In this document: in pieces, positions 35,566-47,255 of the stretch
Numbering within the stretch: position 1 is the first letter of the stretch
Layout of the letters: each line of letters begins with the position of its first letter
Assembly: GCA_017163975.1 (NCBI GenBank)
Contig: JAFFSR010000015.1
Coordinates: 2,052,501 to 2,116,500, forward strand
Reading direction: 5' to 3'
From: Anastatus disparis
Taxonomy: Eukaryota > Arthropoda > Insecta > Hymenoptera > Eupelmidae
Length of the DNA: 64,000 nt
Notes under the pieces: generated by a model
The model's database searches: none
What the model was told of the DNA's origin: nothing
What the model saw: the letters and a program-made list of their open reading frames with translations, nothing else
Made by a program: the position numbers and the translations under genes

Positions 35566-38265
35566 TCCAGTAGAATTAGACTTTTTGCATGACTTAATTA
35601 GTAACAGGCAACTGAAGTGAAAAATGAGTTCATTAGGTCAAAAGATATTAAAATTTAGAAAGACCCTCAAAATTTGGGCTGGCATATTTTTTTAAACAAC
35701 GTTTTTATGTAAAAATTGTGAAAAATCGATGTTTTTTGGATCTAGCTCTTTTCGTTTTTTAATAGGGTATATGAAATTTATAATACTTATAAAGGTCTTC
35801 AAGACGAATAGTTTAAGCCCTATTACATTAAATTTCGTTAATAATTTATTTAAATAATCGCAAAAATATTCTATCATCCTTAAGTTCCCATAATTTTTTC
35901 AGCAAAAAATATTAATTTGTTTATGAGATATTCAATTCGTTCACTAAAAAGAGGTAAAATGTAGGCCTCAAATGGACCCTATTGCGGTCATTTTAGAAAG
36001 AAATGACCATTGTCATTTATGCTCTTTGACACTTATATTTAGTGAAAATAAAAAGTTTGATTGACATTTTAATTATTTTCGCTGTTTAAATGGCCATCGA
36101 AAAAAAAAATTTTTTTTCTTAATTGTTTTTTAAATTTATATATGAAAAAATAAAAATATTTAAATGCAACTTTTTTATTCTTGTTGCTTAAATTTTAACG
36201 CTTATTTAAAAAAAAAAACGTTATTCTGTGATAATTAGGAGCTGAGATAATTTTTTTTTTTTTAAATTCGCCATTTGTTTATTTACAAAGATTAAGGAAT
36301 GAAATTTTAATGACAGATCCTTTGATACTTGAACTTTGATATAAGATCATTTCTGATATTAAAATCAGTTTTTTAAAACCTTAAAAGATTGTTTTTAAGT
36401 ATGTATAGTTTCAATTCTTTTTGAAAAGGGGAGGAACGCGTCATCTTTTGCAAGTACAGAAAAAATTTTTTCGATTACTTCAAATTTGTCTTGTGAAAAA
36501 ATTTTCTATATCTCAGTGAAATATTAACCGATTTTGATGTTTCTTTTTTTAATCTGGGGAAGCGCGAGATAATATTAACAGTCGTTATACCTGTTTAATG
36601 ATATAAATAAATTAATTTGTTATAAACAATAACAAAAAATATATGCATATTTTTTTTCATTTTTTATATACTTGTCATGTTTATTTTTATAATTTAATAA
36701 ATAAGTTTCATTTCTTTTATGAAAAAATTAGATTATTATCTTTTTTACAGGCTAATAATTAATACAAACATTGCACTTATCATAAAAATCCTGACATTAT
36801 TAAAAAAAAACTTCTGACCTTGAATATTCAACGAATTTAACGTTTCTTTTTTTGATCTGGGGTTGTGCGAGATAATGTTAAGTACCGTCATTATTGTTTT
36901 ATTTAGCAAAACAAATTAATTTATTATAAACAATATATAATAAATATAACAATAATGTCAGGATTTTTATGATAAGTGCAATGTTTGTATTAATTATTAG
37001 CCTGTAAAAAAGATAATAATCTAATTTTTTCATAAAAGAAATGAAACTTATTTATTAAATTATAAAAATAAACATGACAAGTATATAAAAATGAAAAAAA
37101 TATGCATATATTTTTTGTTATTGTTTATAACAAATTAATTTATTTATATCATTAAACAGGTATAACGACTGTTAATATTATCTCGCGCTTCCCCAGATTA
37201 AAAAAAGAAACATCAAAATCGGTTAATATTTCACTGAGATATAGAAAATTTTTTCACAAGACAAATTTGAAGTAATCGAAAAAATTTTTTCTGTACTTGC
37301 AAAAGATGACGCGTTCCTCCCCTTTTCAAAAAGAATTGAAACTATACATACTTAAAAACAATCTTTTAAGGTTTTAAAAAACTGATTTTAATATCAGAAA
37401 TGATCTTATATCAAAGTTCAAGTATCAAAGGATCTGTCATTAAAATTTCATTCCTTAATCTTTGTAAATAAACAAATGGCGAATTTAAAAAAAAAAAAAT
37501 TATCTCAGCTCCTAATTATCACAGAATAACGTTTTTTTTTTTTAAATAAGCGTTAAAATTTAAGCAACAAGAATAAAAAAGTTGCATTTAAATATTTTTA
37601 TTTTTTCATATATAAATTTAAAAAACAATTAAGAAAAAAAATTTTTTTTTTCGATCGCGAAAATAATTAAAATGTCAATCAAACTTTTTATTTTCACTAA
37701 ATATAAGTGTCAAAGAGCATAAATGACAATGGTCATTTCTTTCTAAAATGACCGCAATAGGGTCCATTTGAGGCCTACATTTTACCTCTTTTTAGTGAAC
37801 AAATTGAATATCTCATAAACAAATTAATATTTTTTGCTGAAAAAATTATGGGAACTTAAGGATGATAGAAGGCAACTTTTTACGAAGTTACAAGCATGTA
37901 GCTCTTTTTTTATGGAATAAAAAATTATTGAACATTTAACGATTTTTGACTATATTTTTGCGATTATTTAAATAAATTATTAACGAAATTTAATGTAATA
38001 GGGCTTAAACTATTCGTCTTGAAGACCTTTATAAGTATTATAAATTTCATATACCCTATTGAAAAACGAAAAGAGCTAGATCCAAAAAACATCGATTTTT
38101 CACAATTTTTTACATAAAAACGTTGTTTAAAAAAATATGCCAGCCCAAATTTTGAGGGTCTTTCTAAATTTTAATATCTTTTGACCTAATGAACTCATTT
38201 TTCACTTCAGTTGCCTGTTACTAATTAAGTCAAATTTTAAGGTTTTTCGAGCTAATTCTACTGGA
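35566..38265. mobile_element. 2.7-kb foldback element inside the Polinton polymerase
   Basis: The inverted arms (35566-36805 and 36955-38265) share long near-identical stretches and start TCCAGTAGAATTAG. The flanking 8-bp sequences CATTTTAG and CTATTTAG differ at two positions and probably are a decayed 8-bp target duplication (hAT-like). The right arm carries about 85 extra bases near 37871-37955. It is non-coding. Confidence 0.8.
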
Positions 38266-39681
38266 CTATTTAGTAATCGAATTAAGACAGGTGTAATTAC
38301 AAATTTAAAAAATTTAGACATAATAAAATTTTTCAAAGATGCACAAGCATTATTTCAAATAAGAATTAAAAACATTTTAAAATTACAAGATGCAGTAAAA
38401 GTGTATACAGTGCTGGGTGCCGAATATGTTATTATAAAAGCTGATGTTGAGACTAATGAAATGAAATATTTTAATACGAAAGCCAAGCCAATTCTAAAGA
38501 CAACAGATTTGAAAAAATGGTTTTTAAATAATGTACAAGAACCTATACAAAGAAATATGGAAGAATTCCAACAAAAAGATTCAGGATGGTCATTACGTGC
38601 TATTATTAATTTGTGTGTTCATATAAACAAATATAATCCACTACATAGTGGCTCATATATTCTTCTTCCAAAAGTGATGGAATTAAAACATGCATGTATT
38701 AATGTGAAAAATTTTGATGATGCTTGTTTTAAATGGGCAGTATTGTCAGCATTGAATCCAGTTAAGTCAAATATTAGTGCAGTATCTTCATATAAATTAT
38801 ATGAAAATAAATTAGATTTCACAGACATGGAATTTCCAGTAATACCAGAGAAAATTGGAAAATTTGAAAAAAAGAACAATATATCAATAAATGTATATTT
38901 TTTGAAGGAACATTCTGGTAAATTCAATTTTTTACCTCTACGTATAACATCATCTGAAGAAAATAAACATATTATTCTTTTATTGATACCAAATTATTAT
39001 ATAGATGAAGAAGAAAAACAACAACAAAACTATGATACAAATGTATCGATAATATATCATTATGTATGGATAAAGAATTTATCTCGATTAGTTTCTAATC
39101 AGTTATCAAAACATAAAAGACAAAAATATATATGCAATCGATGATTGCATTACTTTGACACTGAACAAAAATTAAAATTTCATCATGAAGATTGCTCTAA
39201 AATTAATAAGTGCAGAGTAAATTTACCAGAAGGAAAACACAGTATATTACATTTTAAGAATTTTAAAAATAAGGAAAAAGCTCCTTTTATTGTATACGCA
39301 GACTTTGAAGCCCTTTTGTTACCCATTCAAGACAAAAATATTATTCAAAAACATGAAGTATTTAGTGTTGGATATTATTTCGAATGTAGTTATGACGAGA
39401 CCATATCATGCTACAATAGCTACAGAGGACCTAATCCTACTGCATGGTTCATAAACGAACTTAAAAAACTTGCTGAGAATATTGAATCTGCATACCAACA
39501 TGAAATATCAATGAATGCTTTAACCTTGGAAGAAGAAGAAAGATTTCAAAATACAATTCTTTGCCACATTTGCCAGGAACCTTTAAGAGGCGAAAAAGTT
39601 CGAGATCATTGTCACCTTACTGGCAGGTAAGATTAATACTTAAAATAGTATTGTAATATTACTTATATTAAATTATATACA

Positions 39682-39744
<63 letters not shown>

Positions 39745-40293
39745 GTGTCCCTTATTTACCAATGTTTTTTTTTCGTTGTGCCGCCCCCTAGATCTTTAAT
39801 TTATGCTGAAAAATGAAGATTCTACTAGGAAAAAGTGAGAAAAAGACGTTTTAAACCGTGCCTATTTCATAAAACGAGATTTTAGTCCACGTATACACAT
39901 TATACTTAATCTAACGTATTTCATTCCTCTACTATGTTAAAAAAGAGCTTTAAACAGTTCAACTATTAGATTTTTTTTATGTAAAATTTAGCATAAGAAC
40001 GAAGTTTTACTTATTTTAGATCAAAACGTACATATAGTAAGGTAAGAGACACTTTTGCATTAATTAAGGTTAGTTTTTTTAATTATTTTTTGCTTTTTTG
40101 ATTAATAATGAAAGTTATTTATGATTTTCCTGATTATTTTGAGTAATAATTTTCAAAAAATAGACATAAAAATTCATAACAATTATAAATTAACATATTT
40201 TGTACATTATGAAATTTCTAAGATTGTTTTCAAAACAATTTTTGTTTACAATAGTTGGTTTAAGCGTATGATAATATTTTTTTTATAATATTA

Positions 40294-40522
40294 GGGGTAA
40301 CCGGGGTAAATTGGACCCATGGGACAAACCAGAGCAGCATTACTTTATATTTATATTACGTAAATATTAGAAGATTAAAACTACATAAAAAAACTTTAGC
40401 AATAAAAGTAATTCAATGTAACAATATTAAAATCTTATTGGTCAAATAAAAATTTACTATATTTTTACATAAAGTGATGCCGGTCCGATTTCCCCGGGGG
40501 TCCGATTTACCCCGATTTCCCC
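40294..40522. mobile_element. 229-bp TA-flanked MITE (GGGG...CCCC)
   Basis: The inverted ends GGGGTAACCGGGGTAAATTGG and the complement are flanked by TA (40292-40293, 40523-40524). The terminus style matches 13451-14951. Confidence 0.75.
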
Positions 40523-40566
40523 TACCTTCGATGTATTCAAGTTTTTAATTAATTTATTAAAAAACT

Positions 40567-41132
40567 GTACGATTATGCTGACATTGATTCTTTAGTATCC
40601 AATGCTGCCTTAGAAAAGATCAAAAGGCATTTATGGTACTTAGCCCCTGAGGCAAGTGCTATTTCATTTTTTGATGATGCTTTATCTTTTGAAGTCAGAT
40701 GTCAGATGGTTTTATCGTTAGAAAAAGACTTTTACACTGATGATTTACCTCCGAAAAAATACATAATTAATAATCCTACAGATTTAAAAAATTTTAAAAT
40801 TCTAGAATTAGATCACTTTATAAATCGTCAATCACTCTTATTTTTTGATAGATTTAATATTAACAAAAAACTTTTTGTACACTGATTGTAAGACTTGGTC
40901 TACTAATGATGATTATTTAAAAGGTTTAGAGATTGTTAAAAATTTACGTGTTGTAAATGATGCTGCTGAAAGAGCTGTAAAACTTACCGAAGATTATATA
41001 AACAGAACCAAGAATGAAGATCAGAAATTATTCTTGATACAAAATGTATGCCAATTTCGTAAAGATTTTGAAGATGCTAATAAGCAAACAATTGTAAAAA
41101 AAATAAAATTGCAGGAAAAAGATGATAATTGA
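40567..41132 (+). pseudogene. C-terminal remnant of a multicopy transposon-associated protein
   Basis: The frame is open from about 40570 to 40860 (YLAPEASAISFFDDALSFEV, then LELDHFINRQSLLFFDRF). A one-base frameshift near 40850-40875 leads to a second frame ending with a stop at 41130 (LEIVKNLRVVNDAAERAVKL, EDQKLFLIQNVCQFRKDF). I recognise the AERxVKL...FLxQxV region as the C-terminal part of a protein family repeated in many arthropod genomes; its function is unknown to me. As the only gene of the 2-kb element it may be the tail of the transposase. Confidence 0.5.
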
Positions 41133-41777
41133 AACTTTATCAAAACAACAAAAATTTTAATAAATTTTATTGCTTTATAATGACTATATTTGTTTTTATT
41201 TAATATTATATATTTTTTGAGAATTTTGGTGAATTTTACGTACACGCCCATTCGCTTTTACGTGTTTCCGACATTTTAAAATATACAAAGTATGTTGATT
41301 CATTCATTTTGTGAATTTTCATGTCTAATATTCTAAAAATTATTACTCAAAATAATCAGACAAATCATAAATAACATTCATTATTAATAAAAAACAAATA
41401 ATCATTAAAAAAACTGACCTTAACTGATGTAAAAGTGTCTCTTACCTTACTATATGTACGTTTTGATTTAAAATGAGTAAAAATTCGAATTCTATGCCAA
41501 ATTTTACATGAAAAAATGTAATAGTTGAACTGTTTAAAGCTTTTTTTAAACATAGTAGAGAAATGAAATACGTTAGATTAAGTATAACGCGTATACGTGG
41601 ACTAAAATCTCGTTTTGCGAAATAGGCACGGTTTAAAACGTCTTTTTCTCACTTTTTCCGAGTAAAATCTTCATTTTTCAGCATAAATTAAAGATCCAGG
41701 GGGCGGCACAACGAAAAAAAAAACATTGGTAAATAAGGGACACCCTAATATATATATAATAAAACATAATATATGTT

Positions 41778-41825
<48 letters not shown>

Positions 41826-43989
41826 CATATATTATGTTTCAGATATCGAGGGGCAGCTCATGGATCATGTAATTTACCATATAAAGACTCTTGTAGTATC
41901 CCTGTAGTATTCCACAATTTTACGGGTTATGACTCTCATTTTCTTATTAAAGATGTCGCCAATAGTTTTCCAGGACGTGTGCAACTGCTATCATTGAACA
42001 AAGAGCGATTTATTTCACTTATAAAATATATAGAAAATAGTAAGATTAACTTCAGATTTATCGATTCTTTCCGATTTATGTCATCATCTTTGGATAAATT
42101 AGCTTCATATCTTACAGAAATGAATATTTTAAAACTGGGATTTACTAAGCAATCACCTTTAACGGAAGATAAGTTTAATCTATTAAAAAGGAAAGGCATC
42201 TTTCCATTTGAATACTTGAATTCTATAGATAAACTAAATGAATCAAAACTTCCGTCAAAAGATGAATTTTATAGTAATTTAAATAACAGTAACATATCTG
42301 ATGAAGACTATAAGCACGCTAAAAATGTTTGGAAAGAATTCAATATATCAAATTTAGGTGAATATTCAGATTTGTATTTGAAAACAGATGTATTATTATT
42401 AGCTGAAGTTTTTGAAAATTTTCGAAACAATTGTTTAAGTACGTACGATTTGGATCCAGCTCATTACTACACAGCTCCTGGATTTACATGGGCTGCTATG
42501 CTTAAATATACGAAATTAGAGTTGGAATTGTTAACTGACATTGATCAGGTGTTGTTTGTTGAGCGTGGAATAAGAGATGGCATCAGTCAGTGTTCCAATA
42601 GGTATACGCAGGCTAACAATAAGTATATGGGTAAAAACTATAATGAAAATGAGGAAATAAAGTATCTCATGTACTACGATGTTAACAATTTATATGGATG
42701 GGCCATGATGCAATCATTACCCTATGGTGGTTTTGAATGGATTGAGAATGTTGATGAAGTAGATTTCAACATTGGTGATAATTAACCATTTGGTTATATT
42801 TTTGAAGTAGACTTAGAATATCCAAAATATCTGCATGATGTACATAAAGATTTACCATTCTGTTCAGAACATGAGAAGCCTCGAAGTTCCAAATATTCAA
42901 AACTATTGACTACAGTGAAATCCAAAGAAAGATATATTTCACATTACCAAAATTTAAAGCAAGCTCTTAGAAATGGACTCAAACTAATTAAAATTCATAG
43001 AATCTTAAAATTTAATCAAAGACCCTGGCTAAAAGATTACATTGATTTAAATAGTAATATGAGAAAAAAAGCAAAAAACGAGTTTGAGAAAAATTTATAT
43101 AAACTTATGAATAATGCTGTATTTGGCAAAACTATGGAAAATGTTAGAAAAAGAGTTGATATAAAGCTTGTAACGAAATGGGATGGGAGATATGGTGCTG
43201 AGGCTCTCATTGCTCAACCAAATTTTCATAGTCGAACCATTCTAGACAAAAATCTAGTGGCAATTGAATTACCGAAAACAGAAGTTTCTATGAATAAACC
43301 AATATATGTAGGTCTTACCGTGCTTGATTTATCAAAGACATTAGTTTATGATTTCCATTATGATTTTATTAGAAAACAATTTGCAGATCAATGCAAGTTA
43401 CTATATACAGACACGGATAGTTTAATATATGAAATTCGAAATATTGATATTTATGAAACAATGAAGCATAATTTACAACACTTTGATACATCAGATTAGC
43501 CACCTGGAAACGTTTTCGGAATACCGCAAATAAACAAAAAGATAGTAGGTTTAATGAAAGATGAGTGCAATGGGAAGATTATGACAAAATTTATAGGTCT
43601 ACGTAGTAAAATGTATTGTATACGAATTAAAGGAGAGGATAAAATAAAAAAAGTTAAAGGTGTTAAGACTGGTGTTGTTAAAAACACAATCACTTTTGAT
43701 GACTACTTGCAATGTATACGAAATAAAATTGTATTTCATAGAGAACAATATATTATACGTCCTCAAAAACATAATGTGTTTACTGAAAAACAATATAAAT
43801 TAGCTTTAAGTCCTTATGATGATAAGAGATGTTTGTTAGGTAATGAAACTGATACTTTACCTTGGGGGTATTATTTAATTGATAAAAAAATACAAATTAA
43901 CTAATTATAATTTTGTATAATGATGGTTATAAGGTTAATAAATAAACAAAAAATAATTTTTACATATATAGATATCTTTATTTGTTCCT

Positions 43990-44904
43990 TTACAAATCTG
44001 ATTTATTTATCCAACTATTATGTGCCTCATCAAATCCTAACCACTTTACATAAAATTTGTTTCCACGCTTTTTTAATATTTTTTCTACAAGATAAATATC
44101 AGGATATTTTGCTTTTGATAATTCTTGTTCATAGAATCCACCAGCGATGGGCTGATTTTGATAGTCCTTTAATTTATAAGTGTTTGGATCAGTAGCCTTT
44201 ACTTGACTTATAGTAAATATTTCTGTTGACCAATTAGAAGTGTAACCCTTTTCAAATACTTGTTTATTCTTACTTACTCGAACTTTATCTCCAGCTTTAA
44301 ATTTAGATATTTTGAATGCTTTGATATCCTTTTTAAAACGTTTGAATACATTTCTTTCGTTTATAGGAGTAACTTCTTTTGGCTTCATTCCAATAGTTCT
44401 ATGTTTACTATTGTTATATGCTTCTAATAGGGTAGGTAAAATATCCAACCAACAGTAGTTACCTTTGAGGCTAAATTTCATCCACACTTTATTTTTAAGT
44501 GTTCTATTAAAACGTTCACAAATGGAAGCTTTAAGATTACTATATGTAGAGTATAAATTAATATCATAGCGCTTCATGAGAGTTTGAAAGGCAGAGTTAT
44601 AAAATATTTTCCCTCTATCAGTATGAAGATTTTTTGGTATACGACCTTGCTTTAATATAGATTCCATTGCTGCAGTAACATCTTCACCAGTTTTTCGTTT
44701 TACAGTAACAGCCCAAGCATATTTGGAAAAAATATCTATTATTGTTAGCATATACTTAAAGCCTTTATTTTCCCGACCATAAGGCTGCATTTCTACCAAA
44801 TCAGCTTGCCATGTTTCATCCAAGCCGCATATCATAAATTTACGACGTGGATGATTACGTCGAGCAGGCTTATGCAGCTCTTCTACAAGTCTTTCATGCT
44901 CCAT
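43990..44904 (-). CDS. Polinton integrase with chromodomain (intact frame)
   Basis: 304 codons, starting at ATGGAGCATG. The retrovirus-like rve core has catalytic D35 (WQADLVEM), D96 (LHTDRGKIFYN) and E130 (SICERFNRTLK), with 33 residues between the last two. A middle SH3-like region (KAGDKVRV) follows, and the C-terminus is a chromodomain (YLVEKILKKRGNKFYVKWLGF, about residues 258-295). Polinton integrases insert the linear DNA and generate the 6-bp duplication seen here. Chromodomains can tether integration to modified histones. This is one of the few undamaged genes of the element. The N-terminal zinc-binding module is short or missing. Confidence 0.92.
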   Translation of the reverse strand: MEHERLVEELHKPARRNHPRRKFMICGLDETWQADLVEMQPYGRENKGFKYMLTIIDIFSKYAWAVTVKRKTGEDVTAAMESILKQGRIPKNLHTDRGKIFYNSAFQTLMKRYDINLYSTYSNLKASICERFNRTLKNKVWMKFSLKGNYCWLDILPTLLEAYNNSKHRTIGMKPKEVTPINERNVFKRFKKDIKAFKISKFKAGDKVRVSKNKQVFEKGYTSNWSTEIFTISQVKATDPNTYKLKDYQNQPIAGGFYEQELSKAKYPDIYLVEKILKKRGNKFYVKWLGFDEAHNSWINKSDL

Positions 44905-44924
44905 GGCTATAGACTTAATGATTC

Positions 44925-45394
44925 TTATAATTCTTGCAATTTGCGTTTTATACTCTGAATATCTGTCAGGATTTTAGCATCTTGAAGTATTTTGACAAGA
45001 TGCTTAATCAACTCATGTAATTTATGGATGTTTGTATTAACTTTTTTAATTTTCTCATCATATTCATCAGTTAATTCTTGGATGCTTACATCGTAATTTA
45101 AAAAAAATTTTCATCATATTCATTCTTTGACTTTTGTATTTCTAATTCTAATGCATCAAGGTTACTTCTTAAGCTTCCAGTGACTAGGTGTATGCTTCGA
45201 ATTTCAGATGCAACCATACTCTGTAAGGTTTGCAAATTAACTGCATCATTCGATTGTTGAGGTGTGGCAACATTACATAACCTCTTATTTTCAATATCAT
45301 ACTGCCCATCTTCTGTGATTTTATACCCAACACCTGGAGGACCATGTCGGCCTCCAGCCTGGTGTAATTGTCGTCCGAATACGTCAACACTCAT
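44925..45394 (-). pseudogene. Polinton small coiled-coil, fibre-like protein, frameshifted
   Basis: The best start is the ATG at 45392-45394 (MSVDVFGRQL). The N-terminal half has GPPGVGYKITEDGQYD and NKRLCNVATPQQSNDAVN. The latter resembles the collar motif of tail- and fibre-type proteins in other viruses (inference). The C-terminal half is helical and Glu/Lys-rich. A frameshift in a homopolymer run at about 45100-45110 moves the last 58 codons to another frame, which ends at 44925. It lies between the integrase and the 326-codon gene in the minus-strand block. Confidence 0.55.
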
Positions 45395-45426
45395 CTTGCG
45401 AATAACTAGAGAAACAGCAGTACTTT

Positions 45427-46407
45427 TCAATATATAATGTTGGCCTCACGTATCTCTTCGATTATTGAATGAATCTCATTGGTATGACTTGGATTTTCAG
45501 CTTCTGTCTCTGCTACTACTAGCCGTAAGCGATCAACCAGGTCATTGGGGTCATCCCAGTACACGTAATTCATTTGTGTACCTTTTCGAGCAATTTTGTA
45601 GCGTGGTAAGAGACCCTTTCCACTAAAAGATTTCCTCTTTCGAGCTGGAGATTTATCAAAAAATGGAGCAATATAATTTTTAAATTTATTACTATTTAAT
45701 TTGCGAAGTGATCCATCAGCATGGTAATTCTTTCTATATGCATTCGTTATTTCAACAATTTTTCGATCATTTCTCAAATCATCTTTCGTAATAAGTTTTT
45801 CATCTAGCTGTTTTCGAAACAGTAATTCTAGTAAGCCTACAGTTTTTGGATGTTGTGTGTCAAGTACAACCACATGATCCTTTCTGAAATTTATTGGTGA
45901 ATCACCAATCATCATCATCCTACCCACTTTACGAACTCCATAGATATTATCTAAATATGATTTTTGATTTTTCTGAAACATCCAAAGATATTTATTGGTA
46001 AGCGAATCCGTTTTGTTTCTATCATTACCATAATCATCATCAGTTTCACTTTCTGCAGCTGTCTCAAAACTTGTATCAGATGGTCGTATTGTATCGTCAA
46101 CATTTTCCTTTACAATCTGCTTATCATCGGAAATGTACTCATCATCAGAAGTGTGCTTATTCTCAGAAATGTGATCGTTTTCGGAGGGGGCATGCTCTGT
46201 TTTATCTTTCAATTTGAAGTCTTTTTTATTTATTTCAGATATGCTTACAAGTTTTTCAAGTGGATCAACAACAGGTTTGAATGTTTCAGTGAAAACCTTT
46301 TCGAAATCAGCTTTACCCCGTTTCAGTAGCTTATGTTTACGTTTGATTGCCTCTCTAAACTTTAAAATCTGATGGAGAATATTTTTTTCACGTTGGGAAT
46401 CTGCCAT
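45427..46407 (-). CDS. Conserved Polinton protein of unknown function
   Basis: 326 codons in an intact frame. The N-terminus is basic and helical (ILKFREAIKRKHKLLKRGKA), then an acidic, low-complexity segment, then a conserved C-terminal half (VRKVGRMMMIGDSPI, HPKTVGLLELLF, YVYWDDPNDLVDRLRLVVAE, NEIHSIIEEIREANII). I recall the WDDPN-LVDRLRLL tail from insect Polintons, but know no biochemical function. It sits between the ATPase and the fibre-like gene, overlapping or abutting its neighbours, which suggests cotranscription. Confidence 0.7.
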   Translation of the reverse strand: MADSQREKNILHQILKFREAIKRKHKLLKRGKADFEKVFTETFKPVVDPLEKLVSISEINKKDFKLKDKTEHAPSENDHISENKHTSDDEYISDDKQIVKENVDDTIRPSDTSFETAAESETDDDYGNDRNKTDSLTNKYLWMFQKNQKSYLDNIYGVRKVGRMMMIGDSPINFRKDHVVVLDTQHPKTVGLLELLFRKQLDEKLITKDDLRNDRKIVEITNAYRKNYHADGSLRKLNSNKFKNYIAPFFDKSPARKRKSFSGKGLLPRYKIARKGTQMNYVYWDDPNDLVDRLRLVVAETEAENPSHTNEIHSIIEEIREANIIY

Positions 46408-46449
46408 GTTGACTATCCAACGTTCTACAATGTAATACTTGATTTACAC

Positions 46450-47157
46450 TCATTTTCCTATATTTATCACAAAACAGTCAAAACCTTTCCTATAACGACC
46501 AGTATTTAGCTCTCGTTCTTTGTCCATTGTGAGGAATGCAAATTTATAATTTCCCCAACATGACAAACACAAATCCTTAAATTGTGTATATGACATATCA
46601 GAATTCACATGATCATTGTATATGTGCTTGAGATTCATATCATCTTGTCTAAATATTACCAGAAAATTTACATTGTCTCGAACTAAGTATTTAGGTACAT
46701 GAGCATATGATTGACAAAGATAGAAACAATCCACATTTTTATGTCTACCCATGCAGAAAAATGCTCTTATATTATCTTGCTTTTCACAAGCCACATCATT
46801 AAACACCATGATGGAATTTGGAAGAACATCTTCGGGAGCTACTACGGTTTCATGCTTGCTAAATGCAAAATATTGTATACCCTTTATCGGTTTTAAAAGT
46901 TCCTCGAGAAACTTATACTTTAGCTGATAAAGCGATTTTGAATATATGTAAACGTTTTCAAATTTTAATCCATTTACGTGTATTATAAGAGTAAGCAATG
47001 TATTAGTTTTACGACAGCTTGAAGGGCCACAAAACACGGCTCGTATACTGTCTGGTAATAATTCTCCATGACGTTTCTGTGACGTTGGTTGCTGTGTAAT
47101 TGTATCAAAATTTGATACTGGTAATTTGACATTTTGCGGTTGGAAAACCATGTTCAC
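46450..47157 (-). CDS. Polinton packaging ATPase (A32/FtsK-HerA type) with altered Walker motifs
   Basis: 235 codons in an intact frame. The expected Walker A Gly-Lys-Thr is changed: the segment reads FCGPSSCRKTNTL, with Arg where the second Gly should be. The Walker B region reads SIMVFNDV, with Asn in place of the first Asp. The rest (VYIYSKSLYQLKYKFLEEL, HKNVDCFYLCQSYAHVPKYL, NVNFLVIFRQDDMNLKHIY) fits DNA-packaging ATPases that drive genome entry into the capsid. Loss of both nucleotide-binding signatures implies the product would be inactive even though the frame is open. Confidence 0.85.
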   Translation of the reverse strand: MNMVFQPQNVKLPVSNFDTITQQPTSQKRHGELLPDSIRAVFCGPSSCRKTNTLLTLIIHVNGLKFENVYIYSKSLYQLKYKFLEELLKPIKGIQYFAFSKHETVVAPEDVLPNSIMVFNDVACEKQDNIRAFFCMGRHKNVDCFYLCQSYAHVPKYLVRDNVNFLVIFRQDDMNLKHIYNDHVNSDMSYTQFKDLCLSCWGNYKFAFLTMDKERELNTGRYRKGFDCFVINIGK

Positions 47158-47255
47158 TGTTTGCTTTTTGACAACTGACTGATCACTCTACTATAAATAA
47201 ATAATTTATATAGATGTGAGTTCAGTACTCAATCAACCATTATGGTGTAAGGATC

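Larger units (their letters stand above)
39744..41745. mobile_element. 2.0-kb TIR transposon within the intron-like interval
   Basis: The termini are GGTGTCCCTTATTTACC, with the complement ending at 41745 and TA on both sides. Inverted repeats run for over 300 bp (the AAAAGTGTCTCTTACCTTAC blocks pair). It contains a broken gene at about 40570-41132 and a nested MITE. The superfamily is not certain. Confidence 0.75.
39628..41842 (+). other. Intron-like interval in the polymerase gene
   Basis: The junctions read GGCAG|GTAAGA on the left and TTTCAG|ATATCG on the right. Joining them keeps the reading frame across a conserved segment (left side ends HCHLTG, right side begins YRGAAH). (TA)n runs lie at 39683-39742 and 41746-41830 around a nested transposon. 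The small remainder could be an original intron of about 150 bp, or splice-like signals arising by chance. Confidence 0.55.
35254..43904 (+). pseudogene. Polinton protein-primed DNA polymerase B, interrupted
   Basis: This would be the replicative enzyme. The N-terminal part begins ATGGCT at 35254 and reaches 35562, where a 2.7-kb foldback element intervenes; coding resumes at 38272. Recognisable motifs are exonuclease YADFEAL (about 39292), FHNFTGYDSHF (about 41911) and YSDLYLKTDVLLL (42363), then polymerase YYDVNNLYGW (about 42674), [10 protein letters not shown] (about 43101) and YTDTDS (about 43410). Lesions are in-frame TGA at 39142 within a Cys-rich segment, TAA at 42783 and TAG at 43497. 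A GT-AG interval (39628-41842) behaves like an intron and contains another transposon. The summed coding length, about 1,240 codons, fits the family. Confidence 0.9.

Noticed and set aside
45964..46329. Plus-strand open frame of 121 codons
   Set aside because: It is the antisense shadow of the conserved minus-strand Polinton gene 45427-46407.
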